The notes: generated from the sequence alone by a model not told the origin. Counted from the first letter of the stretch, positions 17,689 to 26,940 are shown. The stretch is 64,000 nucleotides of DNA from Microbacterium capsulatum (GCF_030865425.1 NZ_JAVFCB010000002.1:124001-188000), one strand, 5' to 3'. Numbers and translations are program-made.

Positions 17689-18123
17689 ATGCGCGACAAT
17701 ATCGTTCTCTGGTGGATCCTGACCGGGTTCTTCGGCCTCATGGGCATCGTCTACACCGGGTGGAACATCCTCGCCCACCCGGACCGCCCGATCGTCACCG
17801 CGATCGAGTGGGTCGGCACGGTGGCGCTGTTCTTCACGTGCTTCATGGGCGCGATGATCGCGTTCTATCTGCACAAGACCCACCAGGCGCAGAACGGCGA
17901 GCTGCCCGAGGACATCCTCACCAGCGACATCGACGACGGCGACCCTGAGCTCGGCGAGTTCAGCCCGTGGTCGTGGTGGCCGATTGTTCTGGCCGGCTCC
18001 GCCGCCGTCGGCGCGATCGCCCTCGCCGTCGGGGAGTTCCTCTTCCCGGTCGCGCTCGGCATCTTCGTCGTCGCGATCGTCGGCTGGGTCTACGAGTACT
18101 ACCGCGGACACTTCGCCCGCTGA
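17689..18123 (+). CDS. ctaF: Cytochrome c oxidase subunit IV (actinobacterial CtaF)
   Basis: 144 residues with four predicted helices: two in the first half (about 5-24 and 41-60), a central acidic loop (EDILTSDIDDGDPE, about 74-87), then two more (about 98-135). This is the actinobacteria-specific small subunit that belongs to the bcc-aa3 supercomplex. It starts 3 bases after the ctaD stop, so it is the last gene of the operon, and a strong hairpin follows. Confidence 0.94.
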   Translation: MRDNIVLWWILTGFFGLMGIVYTGWNILAHPDRPIVTAIEWVGTVALFFTCFMGAMIAFYLHKTHQAQNGELPEDILTSDIDDGDPELGEFSPWSWWPIVLAGSAAVGAIALAVGEFLFPVALGIFVVAIVGWVYEYYRGHFAR

Positions 18124-18134
18124 TTCTTCGCGTG

Positions 18135-18168
18135 AGAGACCCCTGGAGCTGATGCTCCGGGGGTCTCT
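18135..18168. terminator. Bidirectional terminator between ctaF and the lipoprotein gene
   Basis: A stem of about 15 base pairs (GAGACCCCTGGAGC against GCTCCGGGGGTCTC, one mismatch) with loop TGAT, between convergent stops at 18123 and 18174. Confidence 0.8.
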
Positions 18169-18173
18169 TGTCG

Positions 18174-19688
18174 TCACCCGGCAGAGGTCGGCGGGGGTGT
18201 GCCCGGCGTCGTCGTGGCCGGTCGTGCCGGTGCCGGGCGGCGGAAGTATGCGAGCCTTCCGTTGAAGACCAAGGCGACGTCGTCGTGGATGTCCAGCCCG
18301 GCCAGCGCCAACGCGGCCGGAGACGGAGCCGTGCCCGACTTCACCGGTCCCTGCTCGTTGCAGAGCGCCATGTTCTGCGACGCGGCGTAGCGGACGTTTT
18401 TCCAGACGCTGTCGAGCACGACCTGCGTGTCGTGCGGTCGGCAGGGCGTGAGGACGTCGCGGGCGAGTTCTCGGCGGGAACCGTCGCGCACATCGAGGAG
18501 CGTCCGTCGCCCGTTCGCCGTCACGATCACGTGCTCTTCGGAGTCCGACCACGGCGCCTTCGGCTGCTCCTGGTATGCGTAGTTGCGCGGTTCGTCGCCG
18601 AGTCGGACGGTCCACACCACTTCACCCGACGCGGCGTCCACGCCGATGACATCGAGATCCACATCCTTGTAGACGAGCTGTGGCGGGGCACCCTCCTCTT
18701 CGAAATGGCGTTGGAGCGATCCGGACCGGTAACGGCACAGCACCATGATCCCTTCGGCGCGAGGCGCGACACCCCGGCCACTGAAGGTACAGCTCCTTGT
18801 GCTCTTCTGGGACCACAGGGTCCGCCCGGTCTTGCGATCGAGAGCGACCGTGGTCCCGGCAGTGAGGTCGCGGACATCGCTTGCGGGGTATGAGGTGACT
18901 TTCGGCGCGGCCTGCCCGCCCCAGCCGATGACCGGAAGCTTCTCATCCTCGTCATGCCATGCCCAGCCGCCCGTGTAGTCCGTGCCCTGGCCGAAGATGT
19001 CCTCGTAGCTCCGCCACCACGCATACTCACCGTTGGTGCCGTACCGGACCGTGGTCACCTCGTCGTGGCTGAGCGAGACGTGGCTTGCGACGAGGAAGCC
19101 GTTGGTGCTGAACCCTGCGTCGGGATCCGTGTCGGGCACGATCCCGCCGTCGGCGAGGACGAGCTCGCGGTCTGTGTGCTCGTCCCCCTCGCGGAAGCCC
19201 TCGAGACAGAACGTGGACGAGTCCTTGCACGCTTCCGGACGACGTGTCCAGATCGGGGCGTCTTGCAGTTGGGGGAGCAGGTCCTTGCCGGAGCGCGCAT
19301 CCGCGACGACAAGACGCATCCACGCGTTGACAGGATCGCCCACCGCACGCGGAGCCAGGTACGCGACCTGCCAGGAACCGTCCTTCTCGATCACGGCGAC
19401 GAACTGGTCCACGCCGGGGGCGGTGCGGGCCGGCAGTGCGTGAGATCGCCAGAGCTCCTTGCCGTTCGCGCGATTCCATGCCACGATCGCCTCTGAGTCC
19501 GGCGACACATGCACGTAAGCCAGCACACTGTCATCGGCGATCACCGGCTGACTCATCAGGGTGGCGTTGACTGTCCACTCGGGCGTGAGACGTGTGTTCC
19601 AATCATCTTCGGGTGCGGGGGAGCAACCGGTGAGTACCAGTGCCGTGACGATAATGGCGGCGGCTGCGACGGGGAACGGCAAGCGCAA
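18174..19688 (-). CDS. Lipoprotein with PQQ/beta-propeller-like repeats, function unknown
   Basis: 504 residues. A lipoprotein signal peptide ends in LTGC (Cys near residue 22). The rest is extracytoplasmic. Repeats of the type VVAWNRANGKELWRS, VALDRKTGRTLWSQ and IGVDAASGEVVWTVRL are typical of PQQ-like beta-propeller blades. No PQQ-dehydrogenase catalytic residues were evident, so it is more likely a binding or assembly scaffold than a dehydrogenase. Several Cys residues lie mid-protein. It sits between the two respiratory operons on the qcr strand. Its codon use looks less extreme in G+C than its neighbours, which may mean a later arrival. The C-terminus is Pro/Thr-rich. Confidence 0.75.
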   Translation of the reverse strand: MRLPFPVAAAAIIVTALVLTGCSPAPEDDWNTRLTPEWTVNATLMSQPVIADDSVLAYVHVSPDSEAIVAWNRANGKELWRSHALPARTAPGVDQFVAVIEKDGSWQVAYLAPRAVGDPVNAWMRLVVADARSGKDLLPQLQDAPIWTRRPEACKDSSTFCLEGFREGDEHTDRELVLADGGIVPDTDPDAGFSTNGFLVASHVSLSHDEVTTVRYGTNGEYAWWRSYEDIFGQGTDYTGGWAWHDEDEKLPVIGWGGQAAPKVTSYPASDVRDLTAGTTVALDRKTGRTLWSQKSTRSCTFSGRGVAPRAEGIMVLCRYRSGSLQRHFEEEGAPPQLVYKDVDLDVIGVDAASGEVVWTVRLGDEPRNYAYQEQPKAPWSDSEEHVIVTANGRRTLLDVRDGSRRELARDVLTPCRPHDTQVVLDSVWKNVRYAASQNMALCNEQGPVKSGTAPSPAALALAGLDIHDDVALVFNGRLAYFRRPAPARPATTTPGTPPPTSAG

Positions 19689-19847
19689 GACGATCTCCTC
19701 TCGAGTGGGACATCTCGAGGCTAGGATGGGTGCGCTGTACTCCGTTCGGGGCTGTGGATAATTCCGGGGCGTTGCGCTGAAGGGCGCAGGGACGTGATGG
19801 TCTCGCGCGGCGCACTGCCCGCGTTCATGCTTTCCGCAGGCGCGCCC

Positions 19848-20267
19848 TCAGGCCCGGGTGCGGATGCGGGGGACGCCGACGAGGGGGTCGATCGGGCGGC
19901 GGTGCACGCCGTCCGCGTTCTCGACCGGATAGCCCTCCCGAGACCAGTACTCGAATCCGCCGATCATGATGCGGACCTCGTAGCCGAGCTTCGCGAACTC
20001 CAGGGCGCCCTTGTCCGCGGCGTTGCACCCGGGGCTCCAGCAGTAGACGACGACAGGCGTGTCCGGGGAGATCTCCTGAGGGGCGCGGGCGGCGATCTCG
20101 CTGTAGTGCATGTGGATCGCGTCGGAGACGCGCCCCTGCGCCCAGGCCTCGTCGGAGCGGACGTCGACCACTGCGATCCGCTGGCCGGCCTTCCGCGCGG
20201 CGTGCACGTCGCTCCCGTCCGTCTCGTAGGCGAGCTTGGCGGCGAAGTGCTCCTGGGCTGAGGTCAT
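19848..20267 (-). CDS. Rhodanese-like domain protein
   Basis: 139 residues, a single rhodanese module. The active-site loop reads CWSPGCNAA, with the first Cys (near residue 92) as persulfide site. The preceding blocks VVDVRSDEAWAQG and IHMHYSEI are standard. The protein may move sulfane sulfur or act in redox signalling; the substrate is unknown. It has its own leaderless-type -10 box and lies downstream of the qcrB terminator, so I infer a separate transcription unit. Confidence 0.88.
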   Translation of the reverse strand: MTSAQEHFAAKLAYETDGSDVHAARKAGQRIAVVDVRSDEAWAQGRVSDAIHMHYSEIAARAPQEISPDTPVVVYCWSPGCNAADKGALEFAKLGYEVRIMIGGFEYWSREGYPVENADGVHRRPIDPLVGVPRIRTRA

Positions 20268-20273
20268 GACGAA

Positions 20274-20279
20274 AGGCTA
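20274..20279 (-). promoter_or_regulatory. -10 box of the rhodanese gene, leaderless type
   Basis: TAGCCT on the minus strand, 6 bases before the ATG at 20267. Confidence 0.5.
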
Positions 20280-20301
20280 CTCCGACCGGGGCGGCGAGAC
20301 G

Positions 20302-20333
20302 ACGAAGGCCCCGTCGTGTGACGGGGCCTTCGT
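20302..20333 (-). terminator. Terminator of the ctaE-qcrCAB operon
   Basis: A perfect 14-base-pair stem, ACGAAGGCCCCGTC with its complement and loop GTGT, beginning 17 bases after the qcrB stop. Confidence 0.85.
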
Positions 20334-20350
20334 GAGGTGGGGGAGCGGGG

Positions 20351-22153
20351 TTACTCGCCGCCCCCGGCGTTCCTCGGCAGCGACTCGGGGTCGAGGGCCG
20401 AGCTCGGCGTGTTCGGCGTCTCGCCGACGTGCGAGGTGTCGACCGGGGCGATCTCTTCCTCGGTGACGCCGGCACGCAGGTGCGAGGCGACCATCTCGTC
20501 GTGCGCGGCCTCGTCCGTGTCGTGCAGCACGTGATGCTGGTGGGCGTCGGACGCCACGAGCTCGGCCTGGGTCAGCGGGGAGAGACGGTCCTCGAAGAAC
20601 CAGCGGGACAGCGAGGAGCGCAGGTTCTGCGTCCACGGGATGCGACCCTTGGCGTTCGGGCGGACCACGAGCGGCTCGTAGGTCTCCATGTCGATGAGCT
20701 TCCAGCGGTCGTACGCGTTGACCGGCTTGTGCACCTCGATGTACTCGCCGCCGGGGAGGCGCACGATGCGGCCGGACTCGTAGCCGTGCAGGACGATCTC
20801 GCGGTCCTTCTTCTGCAGCGCGATGCAGATCCGCTTGGTCATGAAGTAGCCGACCACCGGGCCGATGAACAGCAGCGCCTGGAGCGTGTGGATCACGCCC
20901 TCCATCGTCAGCGAGAAATGCGTCGCGATGAGGTCGGACGAAGCCGCCGCCCACAGGACCGCATAGAAGATCACGCCGGCCACGCCGATCGCGGTGCGGG
21001 TCGCAGAGGTGCGCGGCCGCTGAGCGATGTGGTGCTCGCGCTTGTCGCCGGTGATCCACGCCTCGATGAAGGGGTAGATCGCGACGAGCACGATGAACAG
21101 TCCGAGCACGACGACGGGGGTGATGATCCCGAACGACCAGGTGTGGTCGAGGAACACCACGTCGAGGTCCGACGGGGCCAGACGCAGCGCACCGTCCGCG
21201 AATCCGATGTACCAGTCCGGCTGGGTTCCGGCGGAGACCGGGGACGGGTCGTACGGGCCGTAGTTCCAGATCGGGTTGATCTGGAACAGCGAGGCCATGA
21301 GCACGATCGCGCCGAACGTGATGAACAGGAAGCCACCCATCTTGGACATGTAGATCGGCATCATCGGGTAGCCGACGACGTTGTCCTCGGCGCGCGCCGG
21401 GCCCGCGAACTGCGTGTGCTTGTTGATGACCATCAGCATCAGGTGCAGCAGGACGAGTCCGATCACCAGCAGCGGCAGGATCAGGATGTGCAGCGTGTAC
21501 AGACGGCCGACGATCTGGTCGCCCGGGAACTCGCCGCCGAACAGCATGAACGAGGTCCAGGTGCCGATCAGGGGGAGACCCTTGATCATGCCGTCGATGA
21601 TGCGCAGGCCGTTGCCCGAGAGCAGGTCGTCGGGGAGCGAGTAGCCGGTGAAGCCCTCGGCCATGGCGAGGATGAACAGCACGAAGCCGATCACCCAGTT
21701 CAGCTCACGCGGCTTGCGGAACGCGCCGGTGAAGAACACGCGGAGCATGTGCACGCCGATGCCGGCCACGAACGTCAGCGCCGCCCAGTGGTGGATCTGA
21801 CGGACCAGCAGGCCACCGCGGAGGTCGAACGAGATCCGCAGGGTCGACTCCAGGGCCGCGGACATCTCGACGCCGCGCATCGGGGGGTAGGCGCCGGAGT
21901 AGTGCGTGGGCACCATCGAGGCCTGGAAGAAGAACGTCAGGAACGTGCCGGACAGCAGCACGACGACGAAGCTCCACAGCGCGATCTCGCCGAGCATGAA
22001 CGACCAGTGGTCGGGGAAGATCTTCCGGCCCAGTTCCTTGACGAAGCCGGACAGGCTGGTGCGCTCGTCGATGTAGTTCGCCGTGGCGCCGAGGAAGCGG
22101 CCGCCGAGCGGCTTCTCCGAGGTCTTCGGCTCGGTAACAGTTGCGGTGCTCAA
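20351..22153 (-). CDS. qcrB: Cytochrome b subunit of the bc1 complex
   Basis: 600 residues, the long actinobacterial form with an extended polar C-terminus (after about residue 420). Heme b ligand segments are visible (QIHHWAALTFVAGIGVHM; LYTLHILILPLLVIGLVLLH), as is the quinol-site region near INPIWNYGPYDP. The start is a TTG at 22153 that overlaps the qcrA stop as TTGA; GGGAG lies 5 bases upstream and the next residues (STATVTEP) look like a genuine N-terminus. A much longer frame exists only as an extension into qcrA. It oxidises menaquinol and passes electrons to the Rieske protein and cytochrome cc. Confidence 0.95.
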   Translation of the reverse strand: MSTATVTEPKTSEKPLGGRFLGATANYIDERTSLSGFVKELGRKIFPDHWSFMLGEIALWSFVVVLLSGTFLTFFFQASMVPTHYSGAYPPMRGVEMSAALESTLRISFDLRGGLLVRQIHHWAALTFVAGIGVHMLRVFFTGAFRKPRELNWVIGFVLFILAMAEGFTGYSLPDDLLSGNGLRIIDGMIKGLPLIGTWTSFMLFGGEFPGDQIVGRLYTLHILILPLLVIGLVLLHLMLMVINKHTQFAGPARAEDNVVGYPMMPIYMSKMGGFLFITFGAIVLMASLFQINPIWNYGPYDPSPVSAGTQPDWYIGFADGALRLAPSDLDVVFLDHTWSFGIITPVVVLGLFIVLVAIYPFIEAWITGDKREHHIAQRPRTSATRTAIGVAGVIFYAVLWAAASSDLIATHFSLTMEGVIHTLQALLFIGPVVGYFMTKRICIALQKKDREIVLHGYESGRIVRLPGGEYIEVHKPVNAYDRWKLIDMETYEPLVVRPNAKGRIPWTQNLRSSLSRWFFEDRLSPLTQAELVASDAHQHHVLHDTDEAAHDEMVASHLRAGVTEEEIAPVDTSHVGETPNTPSSALDPESLPRNAGGGE

Positions 22154-23223
22154 TGACGCTCCCAGAAGCTCGGGCCGACGGGTTCGTGGAAATCGCTCTG
22201 CGCGATGAGGTAGCCCTCGTCGTCGACCGCGATGGGCAGCTGCGGCAGCGGACGCGCGGCGGGGCCGAAGATGACCTTCGCGGCCTCGGTCACGTCGAAC
22301 TGCGACTGGTGGCACGGGCAGAGCAGGTGGTGGGTCTGCTGCTCGTACAGCGCGACGGGGCAGCCGACGTGGGTGCAGACCTTGGAGTAGGCGACGATGC
22401 CGTTGTACGACCAGGCCTTGCGCTCCGCGGACTCCTTGAGCTGCTCGGGGAGCAGACGGATCAGCAGGACGATCGCCTTCGCCTTCTCCTCGAGGTAGCC
22501 GTCCTCGTGTCCGAGCTTCGACAGCGGCTCCGGGATGACGTGCACGGCCGAGCCGAGGACGACGTCGGCGGCACGGATCGGGGTGCCGTCGGGGTCGCGG
22601 GTCAGGCGCATGCCCTTGTCCCACATCGTGTGCTTGAGCAGCTGCACCGGGTCGCCCGCGATCGGGTTCGCCGCAGTGCTGTGCGGAGCCAGGCCGCGGA
22701 ACAGGGCGAGGCCGGGGACGACCGATGCGATGACCGCGGCGATCAGCGAGTTCCGGATCATCTTGCGACGGCCGAACCCGGACTCCTCGTTCGCGGCGGC
22801 GAAGGCCTGGATGGACGCCTCGCGCACCGAGTCACGGCCACGGGTGGGGTGGCGGTACTCGATGTGCTCCTTGTCCGACATGATCGCCTTCGACCAGTGG
22901 ATCGCGCCGACGCCGAGAGCGAGCAGGGCGAGGGCGATGCCGAGGCCGATGAAGAGGTTGTTGTAGCGCACGTCGACGAGCGAGCCGCTCTCGATCGGGA
23001 ACAGCATGTAGGCGGCGACCGCCCAGATGCTGCCCGCGAGCGAGAGGTAGAAGAGCGTGTAGACCGTGCGGGCGGCGGTCTCCATCGCCTTCGGGTCCTC
23101 GTCCGTGATGCGTTCGCGGTGCGGCGGCAGTCCCGGGTTCTGCGCGGGGTCGCTGACGTCGACGCTCAGCCCGGCCGGTGCCTGATAGGACCGGTCAAGA
23201 GCGTGCGGGTCGTCGTGTGCCAT
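22150..23223 (-). CDS. qcrA: Rieske iron-sulfur subunit of the bc1 complex
   Basis: 357 residues. An N-terminal extension has three predicted transmembrane helices (two near 60-120 and one near 165-190), the known actinobacterial arrangement. The C-terminal Rieske domain binds [2Fe-2S] through CTHVGC and CPCHQSQF. It lies 33 bases downstream of qcrC and overlaps qcrB by 4 bases, so translation of qcrB is coupled to it. Confidence 0.96.
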   Translation of the reverse strand: MAHDDPHALDRSYQAPAGLSVDVSDPAQNPGLPPHRERITDEDPKAMETAARTVYTLFYLSLAGSIWAVAAYMLFPIESGSLVDVRYNNLFIGLGIALALLALGVGAIHWSKAIMSDKEHIEYRHPTRGRDSVREASIQAFAAANEESGFGRRKMIRNSLIAAVIASVVPGLALFRGLAPHSTAANPIAGDPVQLLKHTMWDKGMRLTRDPDGTPIRAADVVLGSAVHVIPEPLSKLGHEDGYLEEKAKAIVLLIRLLPEQLKESAERKAWSYNGIVAYSKVCTHVGCPVALYEQQTHHLLCPCHQSQFDVTEAAKVIFGPAARPLPQLPIAVDDEGYLIAQSDFHEPVGPSFWERH

Positions 23224-23256
23224 GGTTCTCCTCGTACGTTCTTCGATATGCCGGCG

Positions 23257-24054
23257 TCAGTTGGACTTCGCCGTGATCCACACGGTGATGGCGACGAGTG
23301 CGCCGATGCCGAAGATCCAGATGAACAGACCCTCCGAGACGGGGCCGAGGGATCCGAGATCCATGCCGCCGACCTGGGTCGCCTTCTGCTGGAACAGCAG
23401 TGCCGAGATGATGTCGCGCTTGTCCTGGGGGGACAGGTTCATGTCGCCGAACACGGGCATGTTCTGCGGACCGGTGACCATCGCCGCGTACATGTGCAGC
23501 GCGCTGGTCTTGGTCAGCGGCGGCGCGAACTTGCCCTCGGTGAGGGCGCCGCCCGCGGCCGCCACGTTGTGGCACATCGCGCAGTTGATCCGGAACAGTT
23601 CGGCTCCGTGGGCGACATCGCCCTTTCCGTCGATGATCTTCTCGTCCGGATACGTCGGGCCGGGGGCCACCGACTGGACCCAGGCGGCGACGTTCTTGAT
23701 GTCGGACTCGGTGAACTGCGGCTTCTTCTGCTGGGCCTGCGGGCCCTGCATCTGCAGCGGCATGCGTCCGGTCGACAGCTGGAACTCGACCGCCAGCTCG
23801 CCGACGCCGTAGAGGCTCGGGCCGGTGGACGTGCCCTGCAGGTTCATGCCGTGGCAGGTGGCGCAGTTCGCCTGGAAGAGCTTCTGCCCCTCCTCGGTGG
23901 AGACCGCGGTGGTCGCCGTGGCCGGGGCGGTCGAGGCCATCGCGGCGCTCGCGCCGGCGTAGATCCCACCGGTGATCATCAGGCCCGCGCCGATCAGGGC
24001 TGCGGCGGCCAGGGGGCTGCGACGGCCGGTGCGGCGCTTCTTCTCTCGTGCCAT
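23257..24054 (-). CDS. qcrC: Diheme cytochrome c subunit of the bc1 complex
   Basis: 265 residues. The N-terminal basic region (KKRRTGRR) and signal-anchor helix are followed by two c-type heme sites, CATCH (about residue 64) and CAMCH (about 158). A C-terminal transmembrane helix (about 240-260) anchors it. This is the CcdA-type diheme cytochrome that links bc1 directly to the aa3 oxidase in actinobacteria, replacing a soluble cytochrome c. The gene lies 21 bases after ctaE and 33 before qcrA. Confidence 0.96.
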   Translation of the reverse strand: MAREKKRRTGRRSPLAAAALIGAGLMITGGIYAGASAAMASTAPATATTAVSTEEGQKLFQANCATCHGMNLQGTSTGPSLYGVGELAVEFQLSTGRMPLQMQGPQAQQKKPQFTESDIKNVAAWVQSVAPGPTYPDEKIIDGKGDVAHGAELFRINCAMCHNVAAAGGALTEGKFAPPLTKTSALHMYAAMVTGPQNMPVFGDMNLSPQDKRDIISALLFQQKATQVGGMDLGSLGPVSEGLFIWIFGIGALVAITVWITAKSN

Positions 24055-24075
24055 GTCGGGAATCCGCTCCGCTTC

Positions 24076-24711
24076 TTACTTCAGGAAATAGATGACGAGG
24101 AACAGGGCGATCCAGACGACGTCGACGAAGTGCCAGTAGTAGGACACCACGATCGCGGTGGTCGCCTCCTTGTGCGTGAAGTTCTTCACGGCGAAGGCGC
24201 GACCGAGCGTCAGCAGGAAGGCCACCAGGCCGCCGGTGACGTGCAGCGCGTGGAAGCCGGTCGTGAGGTAGAACGCGGAGGCGTACGAGTCGGCCGAGAT
24301 CGGCATGCCCTCCGCGACCAGCTGCGAGTACTCCCACACCTGGCCGGACACGAAGACCGCGCCCATCGCGAACGTGAGCCAGAACCAGGGGACCATGCCC
24401 CAGCGCTTGCGGCCCTTGTCGCTCACCGAGGTGTACGGCTGCATGCGCTCCGCCGCGAAGACGCCCATCTGGCAGGTGACCGAGGACAGCACCAGGACGA
24501 TCGTGTTCACGAACGCGTAGGGCACGTTCAGCTCGCTCGTCCGATGAGCCCAGAGCTCCGGAGAGGTGCTGCGCAGGGTGAAGTAGATCGCGAAGAGTCC
24601 CGCGAAGAACATCACCTCACTGCCGAGCCAGACAATGGTTCCCACAGCCACCGGGTTGGGGCGCTTGATCGTTCTCGCCGCCGCCGGGGCATACGTCGCT
24701 GAGGTCGTCAC
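24076..24711 (-). CDS. ctaE: Cytochrome c oxidase subunit III
   Basis: 211 residues with five predicted transmembrane helices. Family blocks include [17 protein letters not shown] near the start and [10 protein letters not shown] and [10 protein letters not shown] near the end. I chose GTG 24711 over the longer ATG because a CATAAT box lies 6 bases upstream of it, suggesting a leaderless message. It heads the ctaE-qcrC-qcrA-qcrB operon, so one oxidase subunit is cotranscribed with the bc1 complex, which fits assembly of a supercomplex. Confidence 0.95.
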   Translation of the reverse strand: MTTSATYAPAAARTIKRPNPVAVGTIVWLGSEVMFFAGLFAIYFTLRSTSPELWAHRTSELNVPYAFVNTIVLVLSSVTCQMGVFAAERMQPYTSVSDKGRKRWGMVPWFWLTFAMGAVFVSGQVWEYSQLVAEGMPISADSYASAFYLTTGFHALHVTGGLVAFLLTLGRAFAVKNFTHKEATTAIVVSYYWHFVDVVWIALFLVIYFLK

Positions 24712-24717
24712 CCGTCC

Positions 24718-24723
24718 ATTATG
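24718..24723 (-). promoter_or_regulatory. -10 box of the ctaE-qcr operon, leaderless type
   Basis: CATAAT on the minus strand, 6 bases before the GTG start; this hexamer would otherwise lie inside the longer reading frame, which decides the start. Confidence 0.5.
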
Positions 24724-24867
24724 GCCGATCCGAGCGGACGATTGTCGCACCCGTGACGGCGGTTCAGCCCGTGCGCGACTCGACGGCGGCTCGGAACTGG
24801 CCGGGAATCCGCTGGGTACCGCGGAAGCCGGCCGTCACACGAGACGATCACGACTCGATCACATCGC

Positions 24868-24873
24868 TAGGAT
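24868..24873 (+). promoter_or_regulatory. -10 box of trpD, leaderless type
   Basis: TAGGAT, 7 bases before the trpD ATG, no Shine-Dalgarno between. Confidence 0.45.
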
Positions 24874-24880
24874 CGCTGGC

Positions 24881-25945
24881 ATGGCGGAAGTTCTCACCTG
24901 GCCCGACGTCCTCTCCACCCTCCTCGCGGGGCGCGACCTGAGCGTGTACGAGTCGACGTGGGCGATGCGCCAGGTCATGCGGGGTCAGGCGACCCAGGCG
25001 CAGCTCGCCGGCTTCCTCATCGGCCTGCGCGCCAAGGGCGAGACGATCGACGAGATCGTGGGCTTCCGCGACGCGATCCTCGAGGCCGCGGTTCCGCTGC
25101 CGGTCTCCTCCGACGTGCTCGACATCGTCGGCACGGGCGGCGACAGGGTCGGCACCGTCAACGTCTCCACGACCGCCGCGATCATCATCGGCGCGACCGG
25201 GATCCCCGTCGTGAAGCACGGCAACAGGGCCGCGAGCTCCGCGTCCGGATCCTCCGACGTGCTCAGCGCGCTCGGTCTGCAGCTCACGCTCGATCCGGAG
25301 TCCGTCGCCGAGATCCTGCACCGCACGGGCATCACCTTCGCCTGGGCGGGCGCGTTCCATCCCGGGTTCAAGAACGCCGGCGCCGTCCGCGCCGAGCTCG
25401 GCGTGCCGACGGTCTTCAACATGCTCGGCCCGCTGTGCAACCCCGCCCGCGCCGAGGCGAACGCCGTGGGCGTCGCACAGCTCGACCGGGTACCGCTGAT
25501 CACCGGCGTCTTCCGCACCCGTGGCGCCACGGCCCTGGTGTTCCGCGGCGACGACGGGCTCGACGAACTGACCACGACCGGGCACAGCCGGATCTGGGAG
25601 GTCACCCGCGGCGACATCCACGAGCACGACCTGGACCCGCGCGACCTCGGCATCCCGGTCGCCGAGCTCGCCGACCTCATCGGCGGGTCCCCGGAGCACA
25701 ACGCCGAGGTGCTGCGCCGCACCCTCGCCGGCGAGGAGGGCGCGGTGCGCGACATCGTGCTGCTCAACGCCGCCGCGGGCATCGTCGCCTACGAGCTGTC
25801 GCACGACGCCTCGCAGGCGCAGATCCCGATCGTGGAGCGGCTGCGCGAGGGCCTGCGCCGGGCCGGGGACGCCGTCGACGACGGCCGCGCCGCCGCGAAG
25901 CTCGAGCAGTGGGTGTCGGCGTCGCAGGAGCTCGCGGCGGGCTGA
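24881..25945 (+). CDS. trpD: Anthranilate phosphoribosyltransferase
   Basis: 354 residues. It joins anthranilate and PRPP in the second step of tryptophan synthesis. The PRPP loop VGTGGD (about residues 84-89) and the KHGNRAASSASGSSD block (about 110-124) are intact. The C-terminal part contains the usual metal-binding D-E pair (GDDGLDE). The gene stands apart from other trp genes, next to ctaE, as in many actinobacteria. A PHP-protein gene begins 3 bases after its stop. Confidence 0.95.
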   Translation: MAEVLTWPDVLSTLLAGRDLSVYESTWAMRQVMRGQATQAQLAGFLIGLRAKGETIDEIVGFRDAILEAAVPLPVSSDVLDIVGTGGDRVGTVNVSTTAAIIIGATGIPVVKHGNRAASSASGSSDVLSALGLQLTLDPESVAEILHRTGITFAWAGAFHPGFKNAGAVRAELGVPTVFNMLGPLCNPARAEANAVGVAQLDRVPLITGVFRTRGATALVFRGDDGLDELTTTGHSRIWEVTRGDIHEHDLDPRDLGIPVAELADLIGGSPEHNAEVLRRTLAGEEGAVRDIVLLNAAAGIVAYELSHDASQAQIPIVERLREGLRRAGDAVDDGRAAAKLEQWVSASQELAAG

Positions 25946-25948
25946 CGG

Positions 25949-26935
25949 ATGGATCCGCAGGACGCGCTGCTCGAGATCGCCCGGCTCCTCGAGCGGGAAC
26001 GCGCCTCGCGGTACCGGGCCAAGGCGTTCCGCTCGGCGGCGGCGATCTACGAGGGTCTGCCCACGGACGCGCGCACGGATCTCAACCGGATCCGGGAGAC
26101 GAAGGGGATCGGCGACTCGACCTTCGAGGTGATCCGGCAGGCGCTCGCGGGCCAGACCCCGACGTATCTCGTGGAGCTGCGCGGCGAGGTCGAGCCGGAG
26201 ATCGTCTCCGCCCTGCGCGGCCGGCTGCGCGGCGACCTGCACGCGCACACGGAGTGGTCGGACGGCACCACGCCGATCCCGGCCATGGCGGACGCGGCCC
26301 GGGCGCTCGGGCACGAGTACCTCGCGATCACGGACCACTCGCCGCGGCTGCGCGTCGCGCGGGGGCTCACCGCGGAGCGGCTGCGCACGCAGCTGCCGCA
26401 GGTGCGGGCGGAGAGCCGTGACGGGCTCACGATGCTCACCGGCATCGAGGTGGACATCCTCGACGACGGCCGCCTCGACCAGGAGGACGGTCTGCTCGGC
26501 GAACTCGACGTGGTCGTCGCCTCGGTGCACTCGAAGCTGAGCATGGATCCCGGACCGATGACGCGGCGGATCGTCACGGCCGTGTCGAACCCTCGGGTGA
26601 GCGTGCTCGGGCACGTGACCGGACAGCTCGTGCAGGGGGACCGCGGGACGCGCCCGCCGTCGCGCTTCGACGCACGCGCCGTGTTCGAGGCCTGCGCGGA
26701 GCACGGGGTCGCCGTCGAGATCAACTCGCGTCCGGAGCGGCACGATCCTCCGGACGAACTGCTCGCACTGGCCCTCGAGATCGGCTGCCTGTTCTCGATC
26801 GACTCCGATGCGCACGCGCCGGGGCAGTTGTCGCTGCTGGATCACGGCGCCCAGCGCGCCGAGCGCGCGGGCGTTCCGGCGGAGCGGATCGTGACGACGT
26901 GGGGTCTGGACCGGCTGCTGCGCTGGGCGGGCTGA
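25949..26935 (+). CDS. Helix-hairpin-helix plus PHP domain protein (PolX-like, no polymerase domain)
   Basis: 328 residues. An N-terminal region of about 85 residues resembles the helix-hairpin-helix DNA-binding part of PolX (the stretch RIRETKGIGDSTFEVI). A full PHP metal-dependent phosphoesterase domain follows, with DLHAHTEWSDG, ITDHS, a SVH, a GHVTG and a final SIDSDAH. The nucleotidyltransferase domain that PolX places between them is absent. A 3'-5' exonuclease or phosphatase role is possible but not shown. It overlaps no neighbour; trpD is 3 bases upstream, so the two are probably cotranscribed. Confidence 0.82.
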   Translation: MDPQDALLEIARLLERERASRYRAKAFRSAAAIYEGLPTDARTDLNRIRETKGIGDSTFEVIRQALAGQTPTYLVELRGEVEPEIVSALRGRLRGDLHAHTEWSDGTTPIPAMADAARALGHEYLAITDHSPRLRVARGLTAERLRTQLPQVRAESRDGLTMLTGIEVDILDDGRLDQEDGLLGELDVVVASVHSKLSMDPGPMTRRIVTAVSNPRVSVLGHVTGQLVQGDRGTRPPSRFDARAVFEACAEHGVAVEINSRPERHDPPDELLALALEIGCLFSIDSDAHAPGQLSLLDHGAQRAERAGVPAERIVTTWGLDRLLRWAG

Positions 26936-26940
26936 GCGGC

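Noticed and set aside
15907..18615. A 902-codon antisense frame over ctaD and ctaF
   Set aside because: Opposite a convincing membrane enzyme; low-complexity Arg/Glu/His-rich sequence and no ribosome site.
20351..22624. A 757-codon version of QcrB starting far upstream
   Set aside because: The extra 157 codons overlap qcrA in another frame; the TTG at 22153 gives a proper TTGA overlap and ribosome site.
24712..24750. An ATG start for ctaE 13 codons upstream
   Set aside because: A promoter-like CATAAT would lie inside the coding region, and the extension is not hydrophobic or conserved-looking.
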